From contig PHDU01000005.1 of NCBI GenBank assembly GCA_002842755.1, positions 46,280-110,279 of the forward strand: a stretch of DNA of 64,000 nucleotides, written 5' to 3'. Numbering within the stretch: position 1 is the first letter of the stretch; every line of letters begins with the position of its first letter. The notes beneath the pieces were generated by a model. It did not search any database and was not told the origin of the DNA. It worked only from the letters and a program-made list of their open reading frames with translations. The DNA is from Bacteroidetes bacterium HGW-Bacteroidetes-1. Its GTDB lineage: Bacteria > Bacteroidota > Bacteroidia > Bacteroidales > F082. This document shows positions 8,134 to 18,500 of the stretch, piece after piece. A program made the translations under genes and the position numbers.

Positions 8134-8254
8134 CGTACACCACCTGATTTACCTTTTCATGAACGTCGATTTCAATGACAGAATTGGAACGACTTACATT
8201 CAATTCTATCACAATTATCGGACGATTAACATTGATTTCGATAATTTCTTCCAT
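8120..8254 (-). CDS. Small beta-repeat protein, 44 aa
   Basis: ATG 8254 lies eight bases after a GAGG ribosome site and opens a 44-residue frame ending at TAA 8120, overlapping the start of the next gene by 14 bases. The product alternates hydrophobic and polar residues in two similar strands, EEIIEINVNRPIIVIELNV and SNSVIEIDVHEKV. It sits between the two BppU-like genes. Too short for a family call. Confidence 0.55.
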   Translation of the reverse strand: MEEIIEINVNRPIIVIELNVSRSNSVIEIDVHEKVNQVVYDVQI

Positions 8255-8267
8255 AAATTTACCTCAC

Positions 8268-8594
8268 TTACGGGCGAGTAATGTCTTTGATCACTTTCCT
8301 AACATATGTAGGAGAAGTGAACTTAACATCATCTATAGTGTAATCAATGTCAAATTCTACGTCACCAAGAGGCCATTCGTCTGTATCTGAGATTGAGAAT
8401 TTGATAGTTCCGGGGGTAACTTCTTCTTTGGTACATTCTTCAAGAAGTTTACCAGAAGCCTTAGACCGGACTTCACACTTAACATCATCTACAGAGATTT
8501 CTTCTGTTACACCTTCGTCATGAAAATGAACTGTGAACTCAAAGGTTTCACCACGTTTAATATCATCAAGAACGATTGTTTCAAATGTTGTCAT
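8268..8594 (-). CDS. BppU-like baseplate protein, 108 aa
   Basis: The start chosen is ATG 8594 (MTTFETIVLDDIKRGETFEF), which has AAGGAG six bases upstream overlapping the previous stop; an ATG 18 bases further up lacks such a site. Its order of motifs, KRGETFEFTVHFHDEG, DDVKCEVRSKASG, EWPLGDVEFDIDYT and VIKDITRP, mirrors the 110-residue protein at 7801. The pair likely arose by duplication and would form matching beta domains in the baseplate or fibre socket. Confidence 0.65.
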   Translation of the reverse strand: MTTFETIVLDDIKRGETFEFTVHFHDEGVTEEISVDDVKCEVRSKASGKLLEECTKEEVTPGTIKFSISDTDEWPLGDVEFDIDYTIDDVKFTSPTYVRKVIKDITRP

Positions 8595-8604
8595 TATAAA
8601 CTCC

Positions 8605-8904
8605 TTAGACACTCAACCCATTGTATTTCTCAATGGTTTTTAGATAGTTATAAGCCGCTGTTATTAGACCGGCTTTATCAAAGGATGTGATGGTTAAAGC
8701 GTTTAAAGAAACCTTTTCGGTTATCTTTTTAACACTACATGCACCTTCTGTATCTCTTGATTCTTTATTTGCAAAGACCAGAACTCTTATCCATGCTTCA
8801 TTTGTTGAAATGCGGATTTCAACGTCATGAACCTTTAAATAAGCATTTGGAAACTGGTAACGAATTTCATTGTCATAAATATTTGAAACGATTTCAATAG
8901 CCAT
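8605..8904 (-). CDS. Hypothetical tail-region protein, 99 aa
   Basis: A mixed alpha/beta protein starting MAIEIVSNIYDNEIRYQFPN. It shares a central pattern with the 111-residue protein at 3546 and is coupled to the tail-tip gene by overlap of stop and start at 8904. A baseplate accessory role is inferred from position only. Confidence 0.6.
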   Translation of the reverse strand: MAIEIVSNIYDNEIRYQFPNAYLKVHDVEIRISTNEAWIRVLVFANKESRDTEGACSVKKITEKVSLNALTITSFDKAGLITAAYNYLKTIEKYNGLSV

Positions 8905-11900
8905 TAGTTTATACCAAGCCTTTCTTCGATAATTCTCATTTTATCAGATAGGGAGCCGATGCATGATTTTAGTTCAATATTTTCATTTTTCAGATATTCG
9001 ATACATGTATCATGAACCTGAACATTTTCATCAATTTCCTGTGCAGCTTTTAAAGCAATACCATCAAGAGTGTAGTAACCATCGTCTGCGAATGTTAAAC
9101 CCCATGCTCTTGATACATCTTCTGCTGTTGGTGCTATAAATTCATCAAACCCACGTTGGTTACAATCGGCCCACAACCATTTCTGAATACATACGGTTCT
9201 TAATCCTGGTAATACATAAATATCTTCAAAATTTTGTTTGCGTGTCCTTGTTGATTCATTATAGTAAGCACCATTACCAACTACTGGATATGATGTGGTT
9301 GCCTGTCCAACTATTCCATAACTCGGGGCAATACCAATAATGGCATGTGAAACTAATGCCTGCCCATAAACACCAAATCTAACTGACGCAAAACCAGTGA
9401 TGGAACAGTTACATGCAATTGAATATACACAACCAACCGCGCAAATAGCCATATTTGTTGTTGGGGTATATACATAGAGTGGAATATCTGTGAATGCTCG
9501 TATTCTTACTGTCGAAAGAACTACCCCCCCACCAACACAAATACTTTCAAAACCATATGCTGTACCAGCACCACTATATATTTTGTTTTCTACATAATCG
9601 GTTGCCGTACCAAGCCGAGTATGTAAACAGTTTGTACAAACACATATATTCGCAACACAACCAGAACTGGCACATACGGCTCCTGTAAAAGTACCAGATG
9701 TAGCACAAATTACACCTTTTACATTAAGTACTCCATTGTAATACTGCATATAAGCAGTAGAACCAGAACCAACGTAAAAGAATGGGCAGTTTATTGCTAT
9801 TGTAGTTCCACTTGGGGCTACATATGCTGTACAAGCAACACCTGCAAGGAATGATGCTCTTGCTGTTGTTTGAGTTACAGAATAACCAAAAGCACATATC
9901 CATGTATTACAATCATACATTTTGCCATGCATTGCATGAGAACCGGCATGTGTGGTGTAAACACCATACGCTGGATATAAATAAACACCAGTTCCACACA
10001 TATATGTTGGTGTAATAGACCAACCACCAATCGTACCACATGTTGCGGTTAACGCAGCTGTACAAACAGTTCCTGTAAATGTGCCAGCACTAGCGCATAC
10101 GGTTCCTGTAAAAGTACCGCTAGTAGCGCACACCGCCCCGGTAAATGTACCAGATGTAGCACAGATTACACCTTTTACATTAAGTACTCCATCGTAATAC
10201 TGCATATAAGCAGTAGAACCAGAACCAACGTAAAAGAATGGACATGTCGCAGCTACAGTTGTCCCACTTGGTAAAGCAACAGTCCCCAATGTAGCAACAC
10301 CAATTGCAACTGGTAATGATGGCCCACAAAGACCTACACTGAAACCAACTGCATTTAAGTATGCTCCATTGTAATACATTCTTCCGAGGTTTGTGTAGCC
10401 CAATATGGCTGCTGCTGTACATGCTCCTACAAATATAGTATAACCAGCCGAACATAAGTAAATTGAACCGGCGCCGGCAGTTATATTATGTAGATAATTT
10501 GACCCTATCGTCCAACCACCAATGGTACCTAGACAAGATGTTATACTACCAGTAAAACAACCACTTGTAGCACATACGGTTCCACAAACAGTCAATGCGC
10601 TTCCATTCCATTGTAAACCGCCAGAAGTTCCACCTAAATAGAAACAACCGGTGTTATTCATGAAGGTTTTCCATGCACCACCATCATAATAACCCATATA
10701 ATCAGAACCTAAGTAAAGACCAGCACCAGATGGAGCAGCTGTACAAGCAGGAACTACTCTGGAAATCAACGCACCTGTCGTTGAAAGACCGCGATATATT
10801 GCGTTTTGATTGCTTGTATCGACATTGACCAATGATGGTGAATAGACATGCATTACTCTTGTGACAGCGGCATTTGACCAGTTCAAATAACGAAGTTTTA
10901 AATATTTCGCATTTGCTGGTACTTTTGCATGAGATTGCGAATTCAGTCCGCGTGGCACATCTTTGGCAGCAATATATGACGGCATTATATACATTTCATA
11001 ATCAACCCAAGTCGCGGCTGAAGCCACACCAGCTACAAAATAAAAGTTATTATTCGCTGTACCGCATGAACCATCCGCAGTAGATAAAGGCCATACATTT
11101 AATAGTGTGCAGTTACAATCATATACATATAATCCTATGTAATGTGTACCACCAGCGATATCTTTTTTCAGAGACATTGAAAATTTATATGTATGAGATG
11201 GGTCTATTTCAGTGTAATTATCAGCAATAACTTGAACACATTGATTTGTTGAAATAGCATGTGCTCGTATATTAACACCGTCTTTTGCAACAGTTACAAG
11301 ACCTGAACATGTAGGCCACCCATAAAGGTTATTACTTATCGAATAGTTATTGATAAGTGATGATCCTAAATATGTTTTTGCGCTATAAACACCATTCGGT
11401 ACACCATCGAGGTTATTAACAGTAGCTAATGCACCAGCATCACTAAAATTGGCGATACCGCTGCTTCCGATGATAATCGCCCCCTTTAAATTGAGGATAC
11501 CGCTGACCGTATCATATGTCATGTACTGTCCAGTCGGACAACCAACAGCAATGCCATAGGTCACACCCAACGTTCCCCAACCATTAAGATTACCAATTCT
11601 CACACGACTTGTTGTTCCAGCCCAAGGGCTACCAGCATGTGTATAAAGGTCAATATATGGAGCTTGACCATTCATGCAGATACCACCACACCCACAACAA
11701 CAACCATAGTTTACAACTGCTTGTCCTTTTGTTGGTGTCCACCCGCAGGTACCACTACACATGATAACAAACATATAATCAAGTGTGGGGTATGCCTGAG
11801 AACATCCAATACATGTAACTCTCCCCCAAGAATCATTTAAACCATCTTTTACACGCACGATATCATTAACCGCGAATTGTGAAAGACTATCCGAATAAAT

Positions 11901-14777
11901 TGTTGTACATGTACCAGCACTATAAGTACCAGCAAAACAATCGAGTGTAACTGCTGGTCTTATCATTGTATGACCACCAACAACACTTATCTCGTCTTTT
12001 ATAAAGACTGCTGTTCTGATTGATCCCCTTGCACAAACGTTATTAAATTCTGCATTGCCGATACAATCTATTTTCCAACCACTGTTTCCTGTTACAAAAT
12101 TGCCTGTTTGCATTATACCTGTGGCTGTGAGTATTATCCCACATGATGCTGAGTGAATACACCCATTTGTAACGCACCAACCACCAATATTACCTACACA
12201 TGAATATAAGCAACCTGTAAAGCAACCAGCACATGCATAAATTGTACCTGTAAAGCAACCAGCACACGCATAAATTGTACCTGATATTTCAACATTACCT
12301 GTGTTGCTGATGTTAACAGTTCTACAAGAACCATTCCATGCTTGGAAACCAGCACAAGTGAGCATTACACCGGAAACAACACCATTTCCAACATTGCAAG
12401 CACTTCTAAAGTCTTTGGCTATGATCTGTTGAGCTGTTAATTTTTCAGTAGTTACAGATTCAGCTTCGATGTCACCATTTTTAACTTGTAATGGAACAGA
12501 TGAAGCCGACCAAGCAGACATGGCAGATTCATTACCGCTTGTATCTACGGCAATCGCGGCGTAAGTTCTGGCAGCATAGCCAGAACCACGATCAGTATCA
12601 CTGAATAACTGAGAAGGCCAATTTTCATCAAGTAGTTCTTCTGCTGCTATACCAATTTTTCGATAGACTTTAAAATGTGAAAAATCATCAGGAATACCAC
12701 CAGATACCGTGATGTAAAACGACACACCACCGATAATCGGGTTCATATCGGCAACTGTTGGTGTTCCCGGTGCTACAACGTCACCAGTCATTGTTTTAAA
12801 TGACTCGGCTCCCGGCTGACCATAATAATGTTTATCACCAGATTCTATTGCTATATCTGAGTAAATACCAGCAGAACTTATTGAAACAAGTCTGAAGTTG
12901 TAATTACCAGCTTCTACGCCCTTCCAAAGTGCTGATATTCTAGTAGCATCGACTGTAAAATCAAGAGGTCTAAATGATGTATCTGGGTCGCCAACTGGTT
13001 TAAAGTAAAGAGCAACTAATTGAACATTTGTTGTTGGTTTTACAAAAACGACATCAACTCTTGTTTGAATAGTTCCATCGGTCATTTTTTCATTAACAAT
13101 AGCCAACGAACTCATTGTTGGTTTCGCTGGTATATTATATGGTGAATACTGACTACCGCTGGTTTCTGCGCCTGTTCCGGGGTCTGTAAACACATAAACA
13201 GATGCAGAATATTCTTTAACTTCTATCGTTGTCTGCTCTTGGTTTCGTTTAATTGATGTAACAACGAACTCTTTTTCTGACCAACCAAAACGCGGCGAAG
13301 TAACTTTTACAACTTCACCAGCATCAAGATCACCAATTCCAACTTCGGTAGTGATTGATGTTCTTTTAAGTTGTTTGGTGATGTTTTTTAAATAATATTG
13401 TGCAAGTTTATGGGCTGTTGTATCATCTTTAATCAGCTTAAATTCAAGTGTTTCGGTGTTCCACTTATTTATTCTTGCAGCATGTGCGGTATCTTTTAAG
13501 TTAGGGTCAAGCAATGGTGATTCTTCATGAACACCGGGTTTTTTGTTAAAATCACCACGCTCAAAGTTCCATGAGTAACTAAGCCTGACTCTATTTGTTT
13601 GCTCGTCAATATCTGGCTCTTCCCACGGCGTTAAATCGCAATGAAACCCTTCAGCACCAGTTTCATCAAAATGAACTCCAGATAATACCTTTGTAGCATC
13701 AATTGTTAATTTGATTTTGCCAGCTTCTTCAAGAATGTTACCACGACAACAACGAAGAATTTCATTCAACCATTCACCAAACTCAGCCGTGTTGTCTATT
13801 ACGCCATCTATCTTAAACCCTTGATTCGCGCATTCAAGAATAGCATCTGCAAAATCTAAGTCGGCTGTTGGTAAGCCAAGACCGTAACCTTCATAACCTG
13901 TTGTTGGCTTGGTCATCAAATTATAAAGAATCTGTGCAGGATTTCTTTCTGCATCAGTGTTGCCAGCATTCCTTATACCATAAATATCGGCATAAATCTG
14001 GCTTACTTCACCATCTGGCGTAACAGGATCGGCAGGTTCTTCAATACCACCAACAATTTTATAAAGTTGAATATAAGCAAAACCGGGATATTCTGAGGTT
14101 ACACCACCAACGACTTCAGGACTACCAGAAGACCCTGTTCCATGAAACACTCTGAACTTTATTTCTTCGCTTTCTGGGGTTGGCTTGTAGCCATTTTTAC
14201 CAGTTGTTACGTCGTAAACAAGCGTTTTATCGAAATATAGTTTACGAATCCGATACAAAGGCCCAGAACCTATGATGAATTCTGATCTGAAAAGGTTTAC
14301 CCAAGCCAGAGGGATTCTATCGACTGTACCAAATGGTATTGGAATAGCATTCCAACTCTCATTTAAACCATTCTGAGAGTAATAATCATATGCTATTTGT
14401 GCATCTGGTATGCGACTTTTAAGATATTCATAGCCGCTTTCCATGACGGTTAGTGATATTTCATCACCAAATGAATTAAGCTTGCTTACTTTACCTGTGA
14501 ACTTCTGATAATTTTTTGTGCCTTCTTTAAAAAGGAAGGTCACTTTCATGTTCAGAAAGCCACTAACAGATTCAATCGTGTTGAAATATTGATCTCTGTT
14601 GTCTAAGAGCAATTCCATTGAACGGATTCTATTACCGTTCTTTTCAGAGATTTCAAATTGTCTGTTAAGATCAAATGTGTTCGCAATGCGAGGTTCCCAG
14701 TACCTGTTATCATAATCCAGCGGCTCTGACGCTAGATAGTATGTTGATGCACCAAAAACAGCAATGACTCTGAGCAT
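8904..14777 (-). CDS. Tail tip/host-specificity protein with cysteine-rich fibre and S74 chaperone, 1957 aa
   Basis: Residues 1 to about 520 resemble the central tail tip of lambda J-like phages: a start domain (VIAVFGASTYYLASEPLDYD), then a part with PAQILYNLMTKPTTGYEGYG typical of the tip hub. Fibronectin-like beta domains follow to about 770. From about 780 to 1830 the chain is a fibre of GTIGGW and SGTFTG repeats. The last 120 residues, from about NESTRTRKQNFEDIYVLPGL, match the intramolecular chaperone (peptidase S74) that folds trimeric fibres and usually cuts itself off; a serine suitable for this is in NESTR. By eye, about 60 cysteines fall in the fibre part and only a handful in the first 770 residues. 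It joins tail tube to receptor binding. Confidence 0.85.
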   Translation of the reverse strand: MLRVIAVFGASTYYLASEPLDYDNRYWEPRIANTFDLNRQFEISEKNGNRIRSMELLLDNRDQYFNTIESVSGFLNMKVTFLFKEGTKNYQKFTGKVSKLNSFGDEISLTVMESGYEYLKSRIPDAQIAYDYYSQNGLNESWNAIPIPFGTVDRIPLAWVNLFRSEFIIGSGPLYRIRKLYFDKTLVYDVTTGKNGYKPTPESEEIKFRVFHGTGSSGSPEVVGGVTSEYPGFAYIQLYKIVGGIEEPADPVTPDGEVSQIYADIYGIRNAGNTDAERNPAQILYNLMTKPTTGYEGYGLGLPTADLDFADAILECANQGFKIDGVIDNTAEFGEWLNEILRCCRGNILEEAGKIKLTIDATKVLSGVHFDETGAEGFHCDLTPWEEPDIDEQTNRVRLSYSWNFERGDFNKKPGVHEESPLLDPNLKDTAHAARINKWNTETLEFKLIKDDTTAHKLAQYYLKNITKQLKRTSITTEVGIGDLDAGEVVKVTSPRFGWSEKEFVVTSIKRNQEQTTIEVKEYSASVYVFTDPGTGAETSGSQYSPYNIPAKPTMSSLAIVNEKMTDGTIQTRVDVVFVKPTTNVQLVALYFKPVGDPDTSFRPLDFTVDATRISALWKGVEAGNYNFRLVSISSAGIYSDIAIESGDKHYYGQPGAESFKTMTGDVVAPGTPTVADMNPIIGGVSFYITVSGGIPDDFSHFKVYRKIGIAAEELLDENWPSQLFSDTDRGSGYAARTYAAIAVDTSGNESAMSAWSASSVPLQVKNGDIEAESVTTEKLTAQQIIAKDFRSACNVGNGVVSGVMLTCAGFQAWNGSCRTVNISNTGNVEISGTIYACAGCFTGTIYACAGCFTGCLYSCVGNIGGWCVTNGCIHSASCGIILTATGIMQTGNFVTGNSGWKIDCIGNAEFNNVCARGSIRTAVFIKDEISVVGGHTMIRPAVTLDCFAGTYSAGTCTTIYSDSLSQFAVNDIVRVKDGLNDSWGRVTCIGCSQAYPTLDYMFVIMCSGTCGWTPTKGQAVVNYGCCCGCGGICMNGQAPYIDLYTHAGSPWAGTTSRVRIGNLNGWGTLGVTYGIAVGCPTGQYMTYDTVSGILNLKGAIIIGSSGIANFSDAGALATVNNLDGVPNGVYSAKTYLGSSLINNYSISNNLYGWPTCSGLVTVAKDGVNIRAHAISTNQCVQVIADNYTEIDPSHTYKFSMSLKKDIAGGTHYIGLYVYDCNCTLLNVWPLSTADGSCGTANNNFYFVAGVASAATWVDYEMYIMPSYIAAKDVPRGLNSQSHAKVPANAKYLKLRYLNWSNAAVTRVMHVYSPSLVNVDTSNQNAIYRGLSTTGALISRVVPACTAAPSGAGLYLGSDYMGYYDGGAWKTFMNNTGCFYLGGTSGGLQWNGSALTVCGTVCATSGCFTGSITSCLGTIGGWTIGSNYLHNITAGAGSIYLCSAGYTIFVGACTAAAILGYTNLGRMYYNGAYLNAVGFSVGLCGPSLPVAIGVATLGTVALPSGTTVAATCPFFYVGSGSTAYMQYYDGVLNVKGVICATSGTFTGAVCATSGTFTGTVCASAGTFTGTVCTAALTATCGTIGGWSITPTYMCGTGVYLYPAYGVYTTHAGSHAMHGKMYDCNTWICAFGYSVTQTTARASFLAGVACTAYVAPSGTTIAINCPFFYVGSGSTAYMQYYNGVLNVKGVICATSGTFTGAVCASSGCVANICVCTNCLHTRLGTATDYVENKIYSGAGTAYGFESICVGGGVVLSTVRIRAFTDIPLYVYTPTTNMAICAVGCVYSIACNCSITGFASVRFGVYGQALVSHAIIGIAPSYGIVGQATTSYPVVGNGAYYNESTRTRKQNFEDIYVLPGLRTVCIQKWLWADCNQRGFDEFIAPTAEDVSRAWGLTFADDGYYTLDGIALKAAQEIDENVQVHDTCIEYLKNENIELKSCIGSLSDKMRIIEERLGIN
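9691..10243. repeat. Two near-identical 97-bp copies in the tail-tip gene
   Basis: 9691-9787 and 10147-10243 differ at only a few bases and encode the same fibre module (CPFFYVGSGSTAYMQYY and then a GVLNVKGVICATSG stretch). The offset is 456 bp, or 152 codons, which suggests duplication of a whole fibre segment. Confidence 0.8.
12215..12280. repeat. 33-bp tandem duplication in the tail-tip gene
   Basis: Two copies of a 33-bp unit, 12215-12247 and 12248-12280, differ at one base and encode the 11-residue repeat GTIYACAGCFT. Both carry two cysteines each. Confidence 0.85.
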
Positions 14778-14789
14778 TAAAGCACCCCG

Positions 14790-15548
14790 TTAAACAATTT
14801 CGTCAAACTGGAAACCCATGTTTAAAACCTTACCCAAGAAGTAATCTCTGGCATAACCTGTATTCGCTCTTACCAGATAAACACTTGTCTTGTCTGTATC
14901 AAACTCCAAGTATAACACAAATGGCTGATAAGTTTTCACTATTTTATCATACTCTGTTTTGGTGAATTTATCAAGATTACCTGAAAAAACCCTACGAGTT
15001 TTTCCTATTTTCTCAACTGACATGTAACCGCTTCTTGGAAATTCAAGAATGGATAGTTTTGGTATCTCATTAACAGAGAATCCTGATTTTGGGTTCCATA
15101 TCGTTGTAAATGTCCCAACCAACATATTACCAACCTTGAAATATGTTGGTTCAAACAATGGGGTTTGTGCAGGTATTCTTAATCGAACATAACGATAGTT
15201 CGTTGCTGTAATTTCAACAAATCTGTGGATATAAAGCTCATCAGCAACTTCATCGGTAGTTAAACCGGTGACATGTTCTGCGAGAGTCCATGTAGAACCA
15301 TTTGGGCTTGTTTCTATGTAGAATTCTGCGAAATTTATTCTATTGATAAAGATTCCGTTATAAGAATACAACCCACCAAGATCATAACGGATAATCTGTT
15401 CTGCGATTACTGATGTACTTTTCCAACACTTTACAGGCTGTAAACTTTTCAAGTTCGATTTTGGAAAGTTTGTATCTTCGGTGGTTGCTGTGATTGTTAC
15501 AGACGAATCGTTTTCATTCTGTGGGTAAAAGTCAACTAATTGTTTCAT
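14790..15548 (-). CDS. Distal tail protein-like, 252 aa
   Basis: Located between tape measure and tail tip, the usual place of the distal tail protein that forms the hub connecting tube and tip. The first 150 residues resemble a discoidin/F5-8 C-type beta sandwich (QIIRYDLGGLYSYNGIFINR, then FVEITATNYRYVRLRIPAQT). The C-terminal part, from about FGTTIWNP-like to FDEIV, is beta-rich with SGFSVNEIPKLSILEFPRSG. A galactose-binding-like fold in a Dit-type protein could help contact host glycans. Role is inferred from synteny plus fold pattern. Confidence 0.7.
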   Translation of the reverse strand: MKQLVDFYPQNENDSSVTITATTEDTNFPKSNLKSLQPVKCWKSTSVIAEQIIRYDLGGLYSYNGIFINRINFAEFYIETSPNGSTWTLAEHVTGLTTDEVADELYIHRFVEITATNYRYVRLRIPAQTPLFEPTYFKVGNMLVGTFTTIWNPKSGFSVNEIPKLSILEFPRSGYMSVEKIGKTRRVFSGNLDKFTKTEYDKIVKTYQPFVLYLEFDTDKTSVYLVRANTGYARDYFLGKVLNMGFQFDEIV

Positions 15549-15551
15549 GTA

Positions 15552-18500
15552 TTACCTGCCTATCCCAAGCATTTTCTTCTTGTATTCCTCGATAAGAGTC
15601 ATCGCCTTTGGATCATTGCTTTTAACAGCTTCCAGCATTCTATCAAGCATCTGCTGGCCGTTTCTGGTAGAACCAACATCTAAAAAGTAGACATCACCCT
15701 TAGCTGTCTGTTTTTCTTCGGCAATTCTCATTCTCATGGTTTCTTCGATCTTACCGAACATATCTTCAAGAGAACGATTCATTTCTTCCGCTTTGGCTTT
15801 CATCTTCTCGGCGTTTTCGATCATGAGGTTAAACAGGTCATTCTGAGCCGTAAACCATTCTTCAGACTTTTCTTCAGAATTGCCTATTCTTGTCTGTATA
15901 ACATCCTTATTAAACTGGAACCATGCATCATAAGGATCGGAATAGCCAGACATATCTAGTGATGTGCCACCCATTGCATCTTTTAAACCACTCATTTCAG
16001 AAGAACCCATGACCTGATTGTAAAGACTGAAATCTTCCATGTCCTTAATCGTTCCAAGCATTGATGAAGTAAGGTTTCCTTTTCTACCAATAAGCATCAG
16101 ATCATCGTAAAGGGTTGTTGCCATCATATTGAAGCCATCAGAAATAGCGTTACCAAACACACCGATGCTTTCATCCGCGACACTCAAATAACCAGATTTA
16201 ATAACACCATTCACACCACCGGCAAGTTCTTTGTAGAACTCAGACAATTGAAGTGTGTTATCCAGAAGTGCCATACTTCTATCAAATTCGGTCATTGCAG
16301 AATCAGCAATCAAGTTTGTATTAACTGTCGCCAATGTATTGTATCTGTCTGTTATTGCGCTATCAACATTGCCCAATAGATTATTTATTGCTGTTTTAGT
16401 CAAAGAAATTTGATTACCAACAGTTGCAGATTTTATTGTGAGTTCTATATCTTTGTTCAAATCTTCAATAATTTCTTCTAGTGTTTTAGAATACGTATTG
16501 ATTGTTTCTTGAACTGTTTCTTCAACCTGCATTGTGTAGTTTATGGTTCCCATTGGAGTACCATTTGCACCCCATTGTTTATCAAGAATGGTACCACCAG
16601 CGGCTTTTATGTCTTTGTATGTTTTCGTAAACCAGTCTACATATGCCTTGTGTGCATCATTCCCAGAAATGAGATCCCCGCGAATACTGGCACGAAGATT
16701 TGTAGGAATCTGCATGGTTGCTTGTAGTGTTTTTGTATTAAAAACACCAGTCCCACGCATTTCACCAAGTTGAGAGTATTTTTGTGAGTATTTTAAAACG
16801 TCTTCTTCAGTATATTTACCACTTTTGAATTTTTCAATCTCTTTGTATTTTCCTGTTACATCGGCAAGAATAGTTCCTGTAGATGTTGAAGATTGTGCAA
16901 GCTGATATATTTCAGCAGCAGCAGATGAAATAGCACTTATCGTATCTTTTGTAATGGTTTTAAGCTGATTTGATAAATCAACTTCCAAACCAAGTAGATT
17001 CATTTTCGATTCATACCACTCCATTGTACCAGATGTGAATTCTGCATGTCTGGCTTTTTCGATTTCAATAGCAGTTTTCGCCATTGTTATTGAATCTTCG
17101 CCAAAGAAACTATTAATATAAGCCGAGTATTCCATCTGTTTATAAATGGTTTCTTTTTCAAGCTTCAATATCTCTTCTTTTGCTTGCCAGTTGGCGAATT
17201 CTTGATCAAGAAGTTGATTGCGGTAATCATCCATTTTTTCATATTTATCTGCGGCTGTATATGATGATGTAGCATAACGATCATATTCTGTTTTAATCAT
17301 AGACAACTTTTTGATATCATATGACTGCTGTTCTCTCAGCGATTTCAATGAGTTGGTTTCGGCTGTTTTCTGAATAGTTTTCATATTACCATAATGTTGC
17401 TGTCCAGCAGACATCAACATCTTGTAATAACTATCCATCGAATTCAAATAACTGCTTGCATCAGTTGAGGCATGTTTCTCTTTCGGGCCTTTAAACCACC
17501 CATCACCAGATTTCCATGTGCGGTAATCAACGCTACCAAACGAATAATCTTGAATACCAGAAGTATTACCCATGTAATAACCAATAGCGTCAGAACCGCG
17601 ACGATTTATAGAAGCGGCTCGTCTTGCGTTGTAATCATCAAGAGATGCTTGAGCACCAGCGGTTTTATCCTTAGTACCACCAAACAAACGTCCGGGTGAT
17701 GAAAGGAATGACAATGCACCAGCTATTCCAAGACCAGAAAGCGGTGTAATCTTACCGATTCCAAGTTTGCTGAGAAGACCACCAGAAGAAGCTGTTTTAG
17801 CTGTTCCTGATTTTATAACAGTGTCGAGAATATTTGAACCCGGAAGGAAACTTGCGGCTTTCGACAATAGATTACCAGTTATTGTACTAGAACCACCACC
17901 CAAAGAGGTAGCCACACTGCTAAGATCAACACCACTTGCGACTGTTTTATTGCTACCAAACAACCCACCAATTAAACCACCTAAACCACCATTTCCACCG
18001 AGCAAACCACTTAAACCACCACCAGACGATTGACCACCATTTAAAGCACCTTGTATATCAACACCAAGGATCATCTTCGTAGCACTGATAGCAGCCATCT
18101 GTGAAATGATTTTCAGGATGCTATGTTGAATAGACTTGGCTACATTCCTGAACATATCACCAATATTAGCGATTTCGCCAGTCATTAACCCGAAAAATCC
18201 TTGATCAAAAGTCTGCATCAAGCTAGAGTTGAGTTCTTTACCAGCTTCATACATAACTTGGAAAGATGTCAGGAATTCGTTCTGGGATGCCTGTATGCCT
18301 TTGCTAAATGAGTCGCCAGCACTTACCCCTTGACCTTCTTCAAGCAACGCAGCATACTGGCTATAATAAGCAGTACGTTCTTCTTTTGTAGCCATGTAAT
18401 TATTCTGTTCATTAGACAACTTTTGAATGTTGTTAATGCGCTTAATTGCAGAGAGATTTTTTTCTATTTCCATTCTCTGTGTTTTATAAGCGAGATTATT

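Noticed and set aside
8904..14777. Diversity-generating retroelement target in the tail-tip gene
   Set aside because: No reverse transcriptase or template repeat pair with adenine-specific changes is seen; the repeats look like ordinary duplications.
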